DNA of 64,000 bases, from contig QORU01000012.1 of assembly GCA_003574785.1 (NCBI GenBank), positions 62,001 to 126,000 of the forward strand. Direction: 5' to 3'. Below, one piece after another: positions 56,380 to 62,674 of this stretch. This DNA comes from Taklimakanibacter deserti. Its GTDB lineage: Bacteria > Pseudomonadota > Alphaproteobacteria > Rhizobiales > Aestuariivirgaceae. Position numbers and translations under genes: made by a program. Position 1 is the first letter of the stretch, and each line of letters opens with the position of its first letter. The notes below the pieces were generated by a model. That model worked only from the letters and a program-made list of their open reading frames with translations, searched no databases and had not been told where the DNA came from.

Positions 56380-56781
56380 ATGCAAACAAGGTCACAACTC
56401 TTGAGGCAGTTGGCAGAGGCCGAACAGCAAGTCTTACACGGTGAGAGCCTCATTGCTCAGCAGCGCCATCTGATTGCCCAACGCTCTAACCACGGGCACG
56501 ATGTGACCAATGACGAACTGCTCTTAAAAGAGTTCGAGCAGTCGCAGGAAATCCGGAATGGCAAAATGGACCGCATTCTAGAGGCGCTGGAGAAAATCCC
56601 CGAGGGGCAAGAGCAGCCCTGGGCAGTGCCAAGCGCGTCGAGTTTAACGAGGAGACGGTCCAAATGCTCGATGTGCATCCGTTGGGCGTCTTCGAAGTTT
56701 TTGAGCAGCCGCCGCGCTTCGTCAGCGTCGTGCCCATCGCGCTCTAGCTCAGCGAGGAGCAGCGTCTGTTCTGCTATATGA
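56380..56781 (+). CDS. Small helical-hairpin protein, paralogue A, with antisense-run tail
   Basis: Open for 133 codons from ATG 56380 (GGAG upstream). Residues 1-72 form two predicted helices: QLLRQLAEAEQQVLHGESLI, then LLLKEFEQSQEIRN leading to MDRILEALE. They share the pattern LL..L..A......G...I..Q..LI with paralogues B (opposite strand) and C (59002). The remaining about 60 residues are encoded antisense to gene B's core and are probably not a true domain. Unknown function. Confidence 0.55.
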   Translation: MQTRSQLLRQLAEAEQQVLHGESLIAQQRHLIAQRSNHGHDVTNDELLLKEFEQSQEIRNGKMDRILEALEKIPEGQEQPWAVPSASSLTRRRSKCSMCIRWASSKFLSSRRASSASCPSRSSSARSSVCSAI

Positions 56782-56846
56782 CGTTCGCCCTGAGCGACGT
56801 GGCGCTTCGCCATTTCCAGGTACTCTAGAAGCATGATTCGATCCAT
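56457..56846 (-). CDS. Small helical-hairpin protein, paralogue B, overlapping A tail to tail
   Basis: Open for 129 codons from ATG 56846. Residues 1-72 (LLEYLEMAKRHVAQGERHIA ... GHDADEARRLLKNFED ... HLDRLLVKLDAL) are homologous to the cores of A and C. Its tail lies antisense to A's core. The shared open region of the two frames is 325 bp, which suggests an inverted duplication whose original stop codons were lost. Confidence 0.6.
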   Translation of the reverse strand: MDRIMLLEYLEMAKRHVAQGERHIAEQTLLLAELERDGHDADEARRLLKNFEDAQRMHIEHLDRLLVKLDALGTAQGCSCPSGIFSSASRMRSILPFRISCDCSNSFKSSSSLVTSCPWLERWAIRWRC

Positions 56847-56858
56847 CGGCCAGCAATC

Positions 56859-57221
56859 CTAAACGCTCACAAAGACTTTGCCACTTCCGTCGCAGTTGAT
56901 GCAAAGCGCAATCGTCCCTTCATCCGGATGCCAGCGGCCGGAGCCATTGCAGATAAAGCAATTAGTGCGGCCGGCGCCGTTACTCATGTCCTTGACTAGC
57001 TGGGGCGCGACCTCGTCGTTATTCTGACCGACATAGCAATCCATACGCTCGCCGACTTCTTCTCGCTGCGTCTCGTTCATGCGCATTAGCATGCGCAGCA
57101 CGTCCTTGTCGGGAACGGTGTCCTTATAGCTGCTGATGGCCGCAAGGTAGCCCGGCGGCGCATCCAGCACATTCAACGCAGAATGCAGTTCGTGAATGAT
57201 TTTCCGTTCAAGGCGGGTCAA
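56859..57221 (-). CDS. Protein with DnaJ-like CxxCxGxG pair, unknown
   Basis: A 120-residue protein. The N-terminal 80 residues are helical and without a known motif. Residues about 88-115 carry CFICNGSG and CINCDGSG, two CxxCxGxG knuckles like one zinc site of DnaJ. No J domain is present. It overlaps the upstream basic-protein gene by four bases and is followed by gene B. Possible role in protein or RNA quality control, but this is a guess from the zinc motif. Confidence 0.65.
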   Translation of the reverse strand: MTRLERKIIHELHSALNVLDAPPGYLAAISSYKDTVPDKDVLRMLMRMNETQREEVGERMDCYVGQNNDEVAPQLVKDMSNGAGRTNCFICNGSGRWHPDEGTIALCINCDGSGKVFVSV

Positions 57222-57403
57222 CGTTCACGCCGGACGCCTTTATAAGGGTCCGCCTTCGGGTCCTTCTTCTGCGCCAAGAATTTTCCGTCTTCACGACTAC
57301 GCTTGGTCCAGTGCTCCTCGCCTTCCATCTTGGTCTTCAGCTGAGAGCGCTTGCGGACGGCACCCTTACGCGCATTGTCACCCGAGGGTTTGTTGGTAGC
57401 CAT
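57218..57403 (-). CDS. Small lysine/arginine-rich protein
   Basis: A 61-residue protein from ATG 57403 (MATNKPSGDNARKGAVRKRS ... HWTKRSREDGKFLAQKKD ... PYKGVRRER). I recall similar short proteins in many Hyphomicrobiales, without assigned function; the charge suggests nucleic-acid binding. It overlaps the next gene (the CxxCxGxG protein) by ATGA, so the two form an operon. Confidence 0.7.
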   Translation of the reverse strand: MATNKPSGDNARKGAVRKRSQLKTKMEGEEHWTKRSREDGKFLAQKKDPKADPYKGVRRER

Positions 57404-57423
57404 GGCTCTTCCTTTGGGCCGGA

Positions 57424-57461
57424 TGGGGCCCGCATCTCGTCGCGGGATTTTGCGGGCCCCA
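57424..57461. terminator. Perfect 11-bp palindrome downstream of the SRAP gene
   Basis: TGGGGCCCGCA (57424-57434) and TGCGGGCCCCA (57451-57461) with a 16-base loop. It lies between the SRAP stop and the small basic-protein gene on the same strand, so it may terminate the former. No T-run. Confidence 0.55.
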
Positions 57462-57536
57462 GGGAGCACCGTTCTGCGCGTGCAGACCGTACATTCCTAA
57501 GTTTCAAACCGGCTTATTTGTTCCACCAGCGGCTGA

Positions 57537-58250
57537 CTACAGCAACTCCCCCGTTGACGGGTTTGCCACCGGCGGGACGGGCTGCACAAGGTCAGCATCA
57601 TCATTGCCGACATTGCCAACACGCTGCGAGACAGGCCACATGACCATAAGATCAGCGGGAAACTGCTTTAGCAACTCATCGGCTTCGGGCTGCTCGTCGA
57701 GCCAACGCATGTAGAATGCTTCACCCAGGATGACCGGCATTCGGTCATGGATCTGGCTCACCAGCTCGTTTGCCGGACAGGTCAGGACGCAGAACGTCCG
57801 CACCCAATGGCCCGTGCGCGGGTTCCTCCAGTTTTCCCACAGCCCGGCAATGCCGAAGGGCCGGCCATCGGCCATGGAGATGGCATAGGGCTGCCTGCCC
57901 TTTGCCCCCTTGATGGCCTTCCATTCGAAGAAGCCGTCAACGGGCAGAATGCAGCGGCGCTTTCTGTAGGCGTCCGCGAATGGGAACTTGGTCTTGACCG
58001 TCTCCGCCCTCGCATTGATCGGCTGCTGTGTCGGCGGGTCCTGCCCGCTGAAGCTGTTGTGTATGAGGCCCCATCTCGCCGGCGACATGGTGGGCCGGCC
58101 GGTCTCTGGATGACGGCGGATAATCAGCAGCTCCTGCCGCGGCGCGCCGTTATAGCGGGCCTTGAATTGCTTGACCCTCGGGTCGTCAATGTCGGTACCG
58201 CTGATGATAGCCAGGCCCAAGGCTGATTTCTGGATTACGCGACCACACAT
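57537..58250 (-). CDS. SRAP-family protein (YedK/HMCES-like)
   Basis: A 237-residue protein from ATG 58250, chosen because the next codon gives Cys2 (MCGRVIQKS), the residue exposed as N-terminus that links covalently to abasic sites in single-stranded DNA. Other conserved blocks: YNGAPRQELLIIRR, MSPARWGLIHNSF, INARAETV, CILPVDGFFEWK and MPVILG with active-site His in HDRMP. It shields abasic sites during replication and fits a DNA-damage theme with Ku. The unrelated extra N-terminal residues upstream are ignored. Confidence 0.93.
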   Translation of the reverse strand: MCGRVIQKSALGLAIISGTDIDDPRVKQFKARYNGAPRQELLIIRRHPETGRPTMSPARWGLIHNSFSGQDPPTQQPINARAETVKTKFPFADAYRKRRCILPVDGFFEWKAIKGAKGRQPYAISMADGRPFGIAGLWENWRNPRTGHWVRTFCVLTCPANELVSQIHDRMPVILGEAFYMRWLDEQPEADELLKQFPADLMVMWPVSQRVGNVGNDDADLVQPVPPVANPSTGELL

Positions 58251-58464
58251 GTAGGGACCTTCGATCAAATGCGAGCTAGATTCAATCTTCATCAAAAAAC
58301 CGCCCGCCTAAGCGACATGCCGGCGGGCGCAGTATGGTGGCGTCGCTCGGAAGTGAATGACGCAAGCCACAAACCACGTGGAAGAGCGCAAAGTTCCATA
58401 GCGGAACGGTAGTCCGGAAGAAGCGTTATCGGTCCTGGAAAACGGTACGGCAAAGGCCAGTTTA

Positions 58465-58638
58465 ATGGACGAAAGAAAACGAGAGTTCCGACTTCAGATA
58501 ATGCTCGACGAAGCTGAGTTGAAGGCGATTGACGAATGGCGGTATGAAATGCGCGTTCCGACAAGGGCGGCGGCTTTCCGGGAATTACTCAGGCGCGGCT
58601 TGGCTGCAGACGCTGATAAGCCGCCGAGTCAGCACTAA
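58465..58638 (+). CDS. Small ribbon-helix-helix-like protein
   Basis: A 57-residue protein from ATG 58465: EFRLQIMLDEAELKAIDEWR, then EMRVPTRAAAFRELLRRGL. A short strand followed by two helices, the second starting RAAAFRELLRRG, is the classic ribbon-helix-helix layout of antitoxins and copy-number regulators. No toxin neighbour is seen. It is divergent from the SRAP gene. Confidence 0.75.
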   Translation: MDERKREFRLQIMLDEAELKAIDEWRYEMRVPTRAAAFRELLRRGLAADADKPPSQH

Positions 58639-58740
58639 TTTTACGGCGCGCTTCGCGGCTACTTCCACGAGATCGGGCACGGAACAAAACACTGCCTGGC
58701 AGGTTGGGGCGTTTGGAAGGATAAACTCGGGTCATTTCCA

Positions 58741-58929
58741 ATGCCTAACAATCTGCTTGCAGCAGCCAAACGGGCCAGAGACTTCGCCCGATCCCTCAAT
58801 TCTCCTGAAGCAAGGGCCGGTTTCCTTGAACTCGCCACTCGGTGGGAAGCAGAGGCACAGCAGCTTTTATCGACCGGCAAGGAAGCAGTATCACGCAGCG
58901 CATCCGCGAGAAGGATTGAAGAAAGCTAA
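58741..58929 (+). CDS. Small helical protein, unknown
   Basis: A 62-residue protein: LLAAAKRARDFARSLNSPEA, then FLELATRWEAEAQQL and a polar tail. The pattern 'A..AR.FA..L.SPEAR..FLELA.RWEAEA' is one I recall from short Hyphomicrobiales proteins that occur in several copies per genome. Function unknown. Weak ribosome binding site. Confidence 0.6.
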   Translation: MPNNLLAAAKRARDFARSLNSPEARAGFLELATRWEAEAQQLLSTGKEAVSRSASARRIEES

Positions 58930-59001
58930 GGCGGCCCGCTACTATATTGGGCTACGTCTTTATTTGGAATCAGCTGAGGTGCCCGGGGGCCGGGAACCTA
59001 T

Positions 59002-59232
59002 ATGGCTCAGATAAACAGAGAGCGGCTTCTTGCCTATCTAAAAGAAGCTCAAATCGACGCTGCAAAGGCTGATGAGAAAATCGAGTGTCAACGAGCCTTG
59101 ATTGACAGTTTGCAAGCCTGCGGGGCCGATGCCTTCAGTGCAATGACCGCACTGAAGACGTTGGAGTTAGAACGCGATTTGCACCGTGGCCGCATCGAAA
59201 TGATCTTGAACCAGCTTGGTCTGGACACATAG
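59002..59232 (+). CDS. Small helical-hairpin protein, paralogue C
   Basis: A 76-residue protein: RERLLAYLKEAQIDAAKADE, then QRALIDSLQACGADAFSAMT, then LELERDLHRGRIEMILNQL. It aligns with the cores of A and B at 56.4-56.8 kb (leucine-rich helix, Gln-x-x-Leu-Ile, Gly-x-Asp turn, second helix ending RI..IL..L). Here the frame ends cleanly, which shows the natural length of the family. A strong hairpin terminator follows. Confidence 0.7.
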   Translation: MAQINRERLLAYLKEAQIDAAKADEKIECQRALIDSLQACGADAFSAMTALKTLELERDLHRGRIEMILNQLGLDT

Positions 59233-59247
59233 GTTGCTTCGCACTGA

Positions 59248-59287
59248 AGGGCCCGCAGGACCGAACGGCGTCGGTCCTGCGGGCCCT
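59248..59287. terminator. Perfect 17-bp stem-loop between convergent genes
   Basis: AGGGCCCGCAGGACCGA (59248-59264), loop acggcg, and its exact complement (59271-59287). It lies 15 bp after paralogue C and 64 bp from the end of the GGCT-like gene, so it can serve both. No T-run follows. Confidence 0.8.
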
Positions 59288-59351
59288 CCGTAGCGCCGCC
59301 TGCCGGCGGCCCCAGACCATCGCGGTTTGGCCAGAACGTTCGGTCAACTTT

Positions 59352-59852
59352 TTAGTTCCCGACCTTAGGCGCCGTCTTCGGTTCGCGGTATTTTGTCCAG
59401 ATCATCCAGCAAGCGGTCAAGCTCGCGAAGGTAGGCGTCTTGGATTTTCTCATACGTCTGGACGCGTGCACGATGAAGCGCCTGTCTTCGTAGCTCCTGA
59501 GATAGCCAGTATGCACGGACGAGGCCAAATGGCGGCTTTTGAAATAGGCCTGAGCGGTAACAGCATTGACGCCGTTTTCGATCTCCACCTGTTCCCGGAA
59601 ATTCCCGACAACGCCGACCGATTCAATCTCGTCCAAGTGTTTTAAGTCGTCCGCCCCAACGACGTAGAGTTCACCAAGAATGCGGTAACCGGTACCTGGC
59701 TCGTAAAATAGCATCGGTGCGAATCTAGGTCCTGCCACGACTAAGGGAAGTCGTTCGACCGTCCGCCAAGCTCCTTTGAATATCGCTCCCCGAAGGTGCG
59801 CATGTAGCGGGTAACCTCGTTTCAGCGTTCCAAACACAAACAAATTATACAT
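59352..59852 (-). CDS. Gamma-glutamylcyclotransferase/AIG2-like protein
   Basis: A 166-residue protein starting MYNLFVFGTLKRGYPLHAHL, the substrate-binding YGSL/YGTL-type loop of the GGCT fold. GELYVVGADDLKHLDEIE follows, with the catalytic Glu, and then SYEDRRFI near residue 125. The last 30 residues are Lys/Arg-rich and unlike the family, so the C-terminus may be altered. Members cleave gamma-glutamyl bonds or act as amine cyclotransferases. Confidence 0.82.
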   Translation of the reverse strand: MYNLFVFGTLKRGYPLHAHLRGAIFKGAWRTVERLPLVVAGPRFAPMLFYEPGTGYRILGELYVVGADDLKHLDEIESVGVVGNFREQVEIENGVNAVTAQAYFKSRHLASSVHTGYLRSYEDRRFIVHASRRMRKSKTPTFASLTACWMIWTKYREPKTAPKVGN

Positions 59853-59898
59853 AGGTGACCTGCTAACCCTCGGTCCGCTCTGGGGGTTCCCTCAGCCC

Positions 59899-59937
59899 TT
59901 GACATCGTGGGCCATTCGATGATTTGGGAAATATCAG
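59899..59937 (+). promoter_or_regulatory. Repeated 39-nt leader element, copy 2
   Basis: Starts TTGACATCGTGGGCCA and ends AAATATCAG; identical to 948-986 at 35 of 39 positions. CATCG (59902-59906) and CGATG pair exactly here, while copy 1 has a G-T pair at the same place, a change that keeps the stem. A terminator-like hairpin follows within 13 bases. Confidence 0.5.
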
Positions 59938-59949
59938 GATCAGAACTGC

Positions 59950-59978
59950 GCCCGGAGCTATCAGCGGCCGGGCTTTTT
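59950..59978 (+). terminator. Terminator/attenuator hairpin after leader copy 2
   Basis: GCCCGG (59950-59955) and CCGGGC (59968-59973) followed by TTTTT. If transcription starts near the leader element, this makes a short RNA of well under 100 nt, or an attenuator for the small ORF 39 bp downstream. Confidence 0.65.
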
Positions 59979-60016
59979 CACGCTCTGATGACCATTCCCA
60001 ACATGCGAGGTTTCCA

Positions 60017-60136
60017 ATGCGGCAAGCGTTTCGCCGGCAGGCGAGGCATGCGAAGGTCACGCTTATTGTCGTCCAGCTCAATATCGGGGTTTGCTTGTTT
60101 GGGGTAGCGGCAATTATTGCGGCTATTCTCACGTGA
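60017..60136 (+). CDS. Small single-helix membrane protein
   Basis: A 39-residue protein from ATG 60017 (GAGG seven bases upstream). A basic N-terminus (MRQAFRRQARHAK) precedes a hydrophobic helix of about 24 residues (LIVVQLNIGVCLFGVAAIIA). Small basic-hydrophobic peptides of this kind include type I toxins and membrane regulators, but no antisense RNA or homologue is evident. Preceded by leader copy 2 and its hairpin. Confidence 0.5.
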   Translation: MRQAFRRQARHAKVTLIVVQLNIGVCLFGVAAIIAAILT

Positions 60137-60212
60137 GGCGCGGGTGCTCAGCGGCTATTGGCGGGCGGGTCGCAGTCATGCAAGGATGAGGGTTGTGGGC
60201 GGAAAGGACGGA

Positions 60213-60293
60213 ATGAAACTCGTCAGCGAAAATTCAGAAGCCGACCTCAAGCGTAAGCGCCACGAAGCGGAAGTTAGCTGGGTGGGCAATTGA
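60213..60293 (+). CDS. Very short ORF, possible leader peptide
   Basis: A 26-codon ORF (MKLVSENSEADLKRKR...) with GGAAAGGACGGA before its ATG. It ends four bases before the GTG start of the next gene. It may be a leader peptide or an upstream part of that gene; it is too short to judge. Confidence 0.3.
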   Translation: MKLVSENSEADLKRKRHEAEVSWVGN

Positions 60294-60297
60294 TGCC

Positions 60298-60630
60298 GTG
60301 ACTGAACCCTCGGCTTATGAGTGGGCGCCCCTCGGTGACGGCGGCATTCACTACGATGAGGACAACGAACGCGACATGTCCGCCTTCTTCGGTACAGAAG
60401 ACGCCGACAATGATAACGAATCTCCCGAGGAAGAAGAGGATGGCCTGCTGGATGGGCTTCAGATCCACGAATACAATTGGGGTGACCTGAGCGTCCAGAC
60501 CGAGTGGACGAGGTTTGACTACGCGACGGAGGGCCATGGAGGTATTGCCTCCTTAATGCGTGAGGTCGCCAGAAAGAAAGCAGCAGGCGAGAAAAGGCCC
60601 AACAAACGCCCCCCGAAGGAGCCATTCTAG
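60298..60630 (+). CDS. Acidic protein, unknown function
   Basis: A 110-residue protein from GTG 60298. Residues 18-50 are very acidic (YDEDNERDMSAFFGTEDADN, ESPEEEEDG); the C-terminus is basic (ARKKAAGEKRPNKRPPKE). The charge split looks like a DNA-mimic or linker type protein but no family is recognised. Its stop overlaps the convergent gene by four bases. Confidence 0.5.
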   Translation: MTEPSAYEWAPLGDGGIHYDEDNERDMSAFFGTEDADNDNESPEEEEDGLLDGLQIHEYNWGDLSVQTEWTRFDYATEGHGGIASLMREVARKKAAGEKRPNKRPPKEPF

Positions 60631-60905
60631 CCTGCAACAGGTTCGCGCAGCTTTGATGAGCGAAGCATGCGCTTGAAGATAGCGATAGAGGTCTTGGGCA
60701 TGGCGACGGGCCGAAAAAAGCGGGCCTCGTAGCAATAGGGTTCGGAGTTGGGCAGGGTTATGCACGTCAGGCCCTCGCACCACACGACACGCTGAACAGT
60801 ATAGACGCGGCCCTTGATCGGCTTCACACGGGGACGAGGGCGTAGATTGAGCTTCCACCCGTCGCGAATGCAGACAACAGCCTGACCGGGGAAGAGGGAA
60901 GACAT
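60627..60905 (-). CDS. Small protein with SH3-like strands, phage-type
   Basis: A 92-residue protein from ATG 60905 (MSSLFPGQAVVCIRDGWKLN ... KPIKGRVYTVQRVVWCEGLT ... FRPVAMPKTSIAIFKRML). The pattern 'G..VVC..dg.......KG.vYtv' and the 'FRPv..kTsIaiF..ML' tail occur, as I recall, in short proteins of alphaproteobacterial prophage regions. Function unknown. It follows the 111-residue gene with one base between. Confidence 0.65.
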   Translation of the reverse strand: MSSLFPGQAVVCIRDGWKLNLRPRPRVKPIKGRVYTVQRVVWCEGLTCITLPNSEPYCYEARFFRPVAMPKTSIAIFKRMLRSSKLREPVAG

Positions 60906-60906
60906 A

Positions 60907-61242
60907 TCAGTGCCCTCCCTTAGCCAATGCACTCCGGAGGCCCGCCATCAAGTCGCGAGCCGTGTCGGTACTCATGGCGATACGGGTAATAACCCGTCTC
61001 TCTCCCGCGCCACCTTCAATGATGGGAAGCGTCTCCCACCCAACGAGGCGAACGCACGTATCCGTGACTTCCAGCGCGCCACCAGTGATAAAGCAGGTTG
61101 ATACGACAAGCGCCTCAATCAGTGGCGGCAGTTCTTCCGGTTCGCGCTCGTTCCTCGGCTTGGGATTGCGCGACACGGGCTTGAGCCGATCTGTGATGCT
61201 GACCACCTTGAGGTCAGTGTCGGTCAGGTTAGTATCGGTCAT
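60907..61242 (-). CDS. Unknown protein upstream of the SH3-like gene
   Basis: A 111-residue protein. It has a Thr/Asp-rich start (MTDTNLTDTDLKVVSITDRL), then a Pro/Glu-rich linker, then a strand-rich part (ALVVSTCFITGGALEVTDTC ... GWETLPIIEGG) and a final helix (DTARDLMAGLRSALAKGG). No family recognised. First gene of a two-gene minus-strand operon, divergent from the broken XRE regulator, a layout like phage control regions. Confidence 0.6.
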   Translation of the reverse strand: MTDTNLTDTDLKVVSITDRLKPVSRNPKPRNEREPEELPPLIEALVVSTCFITGGALEVTDTCVRLVGWETLPIIEGGAGERRVITRIAMSTDTARDLMAGLRSALAKGGH

Positions 61243-61328
61243 TTGTCACGCCTCCGCCGATTGCGCGGCGACAAGACGCCGGACGTTGGCCCTCATCTTC
61301 GGGATGGCTGCATCTACCTTAATTATTT

Positions 61329-61575
61329 ATGGATGACGGGATGATGCAGACGGCAGCGCAATTACGGGCCGCTCTTGCCATGGCGAAGATGAAAAGGCAG
61401 AGCTGGCCCAAGCGGCCGGCTTGTCGGAAGAGACGGTGAAACGCCTGGAAGGCGCGGAGGGGCGAATCTCTGCTAACACTTCGACAGTGGCGGCGCTGGT
61501 GAAAGCCCTTGAGGCTCGCGGCGTGGTTTTCGTGCCAGAAAATGGAGGGCCTGCCGGCGTTCGCTTCAAAGGTTA
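61329..61575 (+). pseudogene. XRE-type helix-turn-helix regulator broken by a frameshift
   Basis: The first frame reads MMQTAAQLRAALAMAKMK and then loses similarity and stops. A second frame carries ELAQAAGLSEETVKRLEG, STVAALVKALEARGVVFVPE and a GVRFKG end. Joined, they make one typical small XRE regulator of about 78 residues. The switch needs one extra base at the AAAA run near 61392-61396 (ATGAAAAGG). It is a pseudogene, a sequencing error in a homopolymer, or slippage; the last is least likely. Confidence 0.8.
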
Positions 61576-61657
61576 AGCCGGCATAGTCCATCCCGAGAAC
61601 GGGGGCGGCGCCGGGGGGCAGTTGAGAAAGATCTGCCAAAAAATTTTCGCTTGGGGT

Positions 61658-61686
61658 CTTGAAGGGAGACGAGCCAAAACTAGATC
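61658..61686 (+). promoter_or_regulatory. RpoH-like promoter of hsp20
   Basis: CTTG (61658-61661), 18 bp, then CTAGATC (61680-61686). The -35 matches the heat-shock consensus; the -10 matches partly. It lies about 100 bp before the Hsp20 ATG. Confidence 0.5.
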
Positions 61687-61722
61687 AAATTTCGCCGGGT
61701 CGTAGGGGTATTCAGATCCGGT

Positions 61723-61785
61723 GCGGGCATCGGCGTAGTCCCGATGCGCTGCTCGTACCCATGTTGCTCAATGGAGGATGTGGCT
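61723..61785 (+). ncRNA. Candidate ROSE-type RNA thermometer in the hsp20 leader
   Basis: A first hairpin GCATCGG-cgtagtc-CCGATGC (61727-61747) is followed by TTGCT (61764-61768), a 6-base loop, and AGGA (61775-61778), the Shine-Dalgarno site seven bases before the ATG. The pairing UUGCU/AGGA with a G-G mismatch is the hallmark of ROSE elements, which melt at heat-shock temperature and free the ribosome site. Further CC/GG and CAU/AUG pairing extends the stem. Rhizobial hsp20 genes are the classic ROSE targets. Confidence 0.65.
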
Positions 61786-62229
61786 ATGCGCAACTACGAC
61801 TTCTCGAATTTTTCCCGTTCAAGCGTCGGCTTTGAACCTCTCTTCAATCTCATCAATGAAGCTCAGAAGCGATTCAGCGAAGAAGGCGGCTTCCCGCCTT
61901 ACGACATCGTTCGCAAGGATGAGGCCGCTTATACAATCCGCCTTGCGGTTGCCGGCTTCTCGCCGGACGAGCTGAACATCACAGCCAGGCAAAACCTTTT
62001 GACGATCACCGGCCAAAAGAAACAGGATGAAAAACGGCAGTACCTGTACGAGGGCATCTCGGCACGAAGTTTTGAGCGGCAATTCAGCCTAGCCGATCAT
62101 GTGGAAGTGGCCAGCGCCCGTTACGAGAACGGCATCCTTGAAATCGAGCTCCGACAGGAAATCCCTGAAGCTGCCAAGCCGCGGAAAATCGCTATCAACG
62201 GCGGAGCCTCGGCCAAACTCATCAATTGA
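61786..62229 (+). CDS. Small heat-shock protein Hsp20 (IbpA type)
   Basis: A 147-residue alpha-crystallin-domain protein from ATG 61786, with GGAGGA upstream. The N-terminus MRNYDFSNFSRSSVGFEPLF is like IbpA; the core is FPPYDIVRKDEAAYTIRLAV and LLTITGQKKQDEKRQYLYEG. The C-terminal RKIAI supplies the I-x-I dimer-to-oligomer contact. It holds unfolding proteins for DnaK/ClpB. A candidate ROSE element covers its ribosome binding site. Confidence 0.95.
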   Translation: MRNYDFSNFSRSSVGFEPLFNLINEAQKRFSEEGGFPPYDIVRKDEAAYTIRLAVAGFSPDELNITARQNLLTITGQKKQDEKRQYLYEGISARSFERQFSLADHVEVASARYENGILEIELRQEIPEAAKPRKIAINGGASAKLIN

Positions 62230-62240
62230 GGGAGGCCGCT

Positions 62241-62567
62241 ATGCGAGGGTTTATTTCCGCTCGGCAGGTTACGCGCGAGCCACACCTTGACGACATCCTG
62301 AGGCCCTCCGATGCGTTCTCGCATCCGCAAGAGGTCGTTTGCGACCCGGATCTGACGATAGACGAAAAGCGGGCCATCCTGGCGTCCTGGGCCTCTGATG
62401 CATGTGCCGTCGAATCCATGCCTGGCTTTCGAACCTCGCCCGCTGGGGCAATGGTTACGTTCGACGACATAATGGATGCTCTCAAGGAACTCGATGAACG
62501 GGCGCGCAACGGAATGAAGCGCACGCCGGCTTATCGTCGATGGGTAAGGCATAGTGATGTACTTTGA
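62241..62567 (+). CDS. Unknown protein downstream of hsp20
   Basis: A 108-residue protein from ATG 62241 with GGAGG upstream, 11 bp after the hsp20 stop. The middle reads FSHPQEVVCDPDLTIDEKRA followed by ILASWASDACAVESMPGFR, then VTFDDIMDALKELDE. I recall the 'HP.EV..DP.L...EKRAILASWASDACAVES.P' block from many Hyphomicrobiales proteins of unknown function. It probably shares the hsp20 transcript and heat control. Confidence 0.75.
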   Translation: MRGFISARQVTREPHLDDILRPSDAFSHPQEVVCDPDLTIDEKRAILASWASDACAVESMPGFRTSPAGAMVTFDDIMDALKELDERARNGMKRTPAYRRWVRHSDVL

Positions 62568-62616
62568 GTCACCCAATTTCTGTCCGTAGATCGCCCCTGC
62601 AAGCGGCACAGCAGTC

Positions 62617-62657
62617 GGCCCGCCGACCTTGCTTTCGGAGGAGGCGGCGGGCCTTTT
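62617..62657 (+). terminator. Rho-independent terminator of the hsp20 operon
   Basis: GGCCCGCCG (62617-62625) and CGGCGGGCC (62645-62653) followed by TTTT. The loop is 19 bases. Confidence 0.8.
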
Positions 62658-62674
62658 CATTTCAAACTGAAACC

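Noticed and set aside
58292..58564. 90-codon minus-strand frame
   Set aside because: It lies antisense to the well-formed ribbon-helix-helix gene at 58465-58638, which has the better protein features.
59863..60132. 89-codon minus-strand frame over leader copy 2 and the small membrane ORF
   Set aside because: It covers a structured leader and hairpin; the plus-strand microprotein has a ribosome binding site and a clear helix.
60274..60537. 87-codon minus-strand frame with hydrophobic stretch
   Set aside because: The hydrophobicity is the complement of the acidic run in the plus-strand gene (GAG/GAC read backwards gives Leu/Val).
61319..61639. 106-codon minus-strand frame
   Set aside because: It is antisense to the frameshifted XRE regulator, whose protein similarity is clear.
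62121..62660. 179-codon minus-strand frame
   Set aside because: It spans the 3' end of hsp20, the downstream gene and a terminator; no motif.
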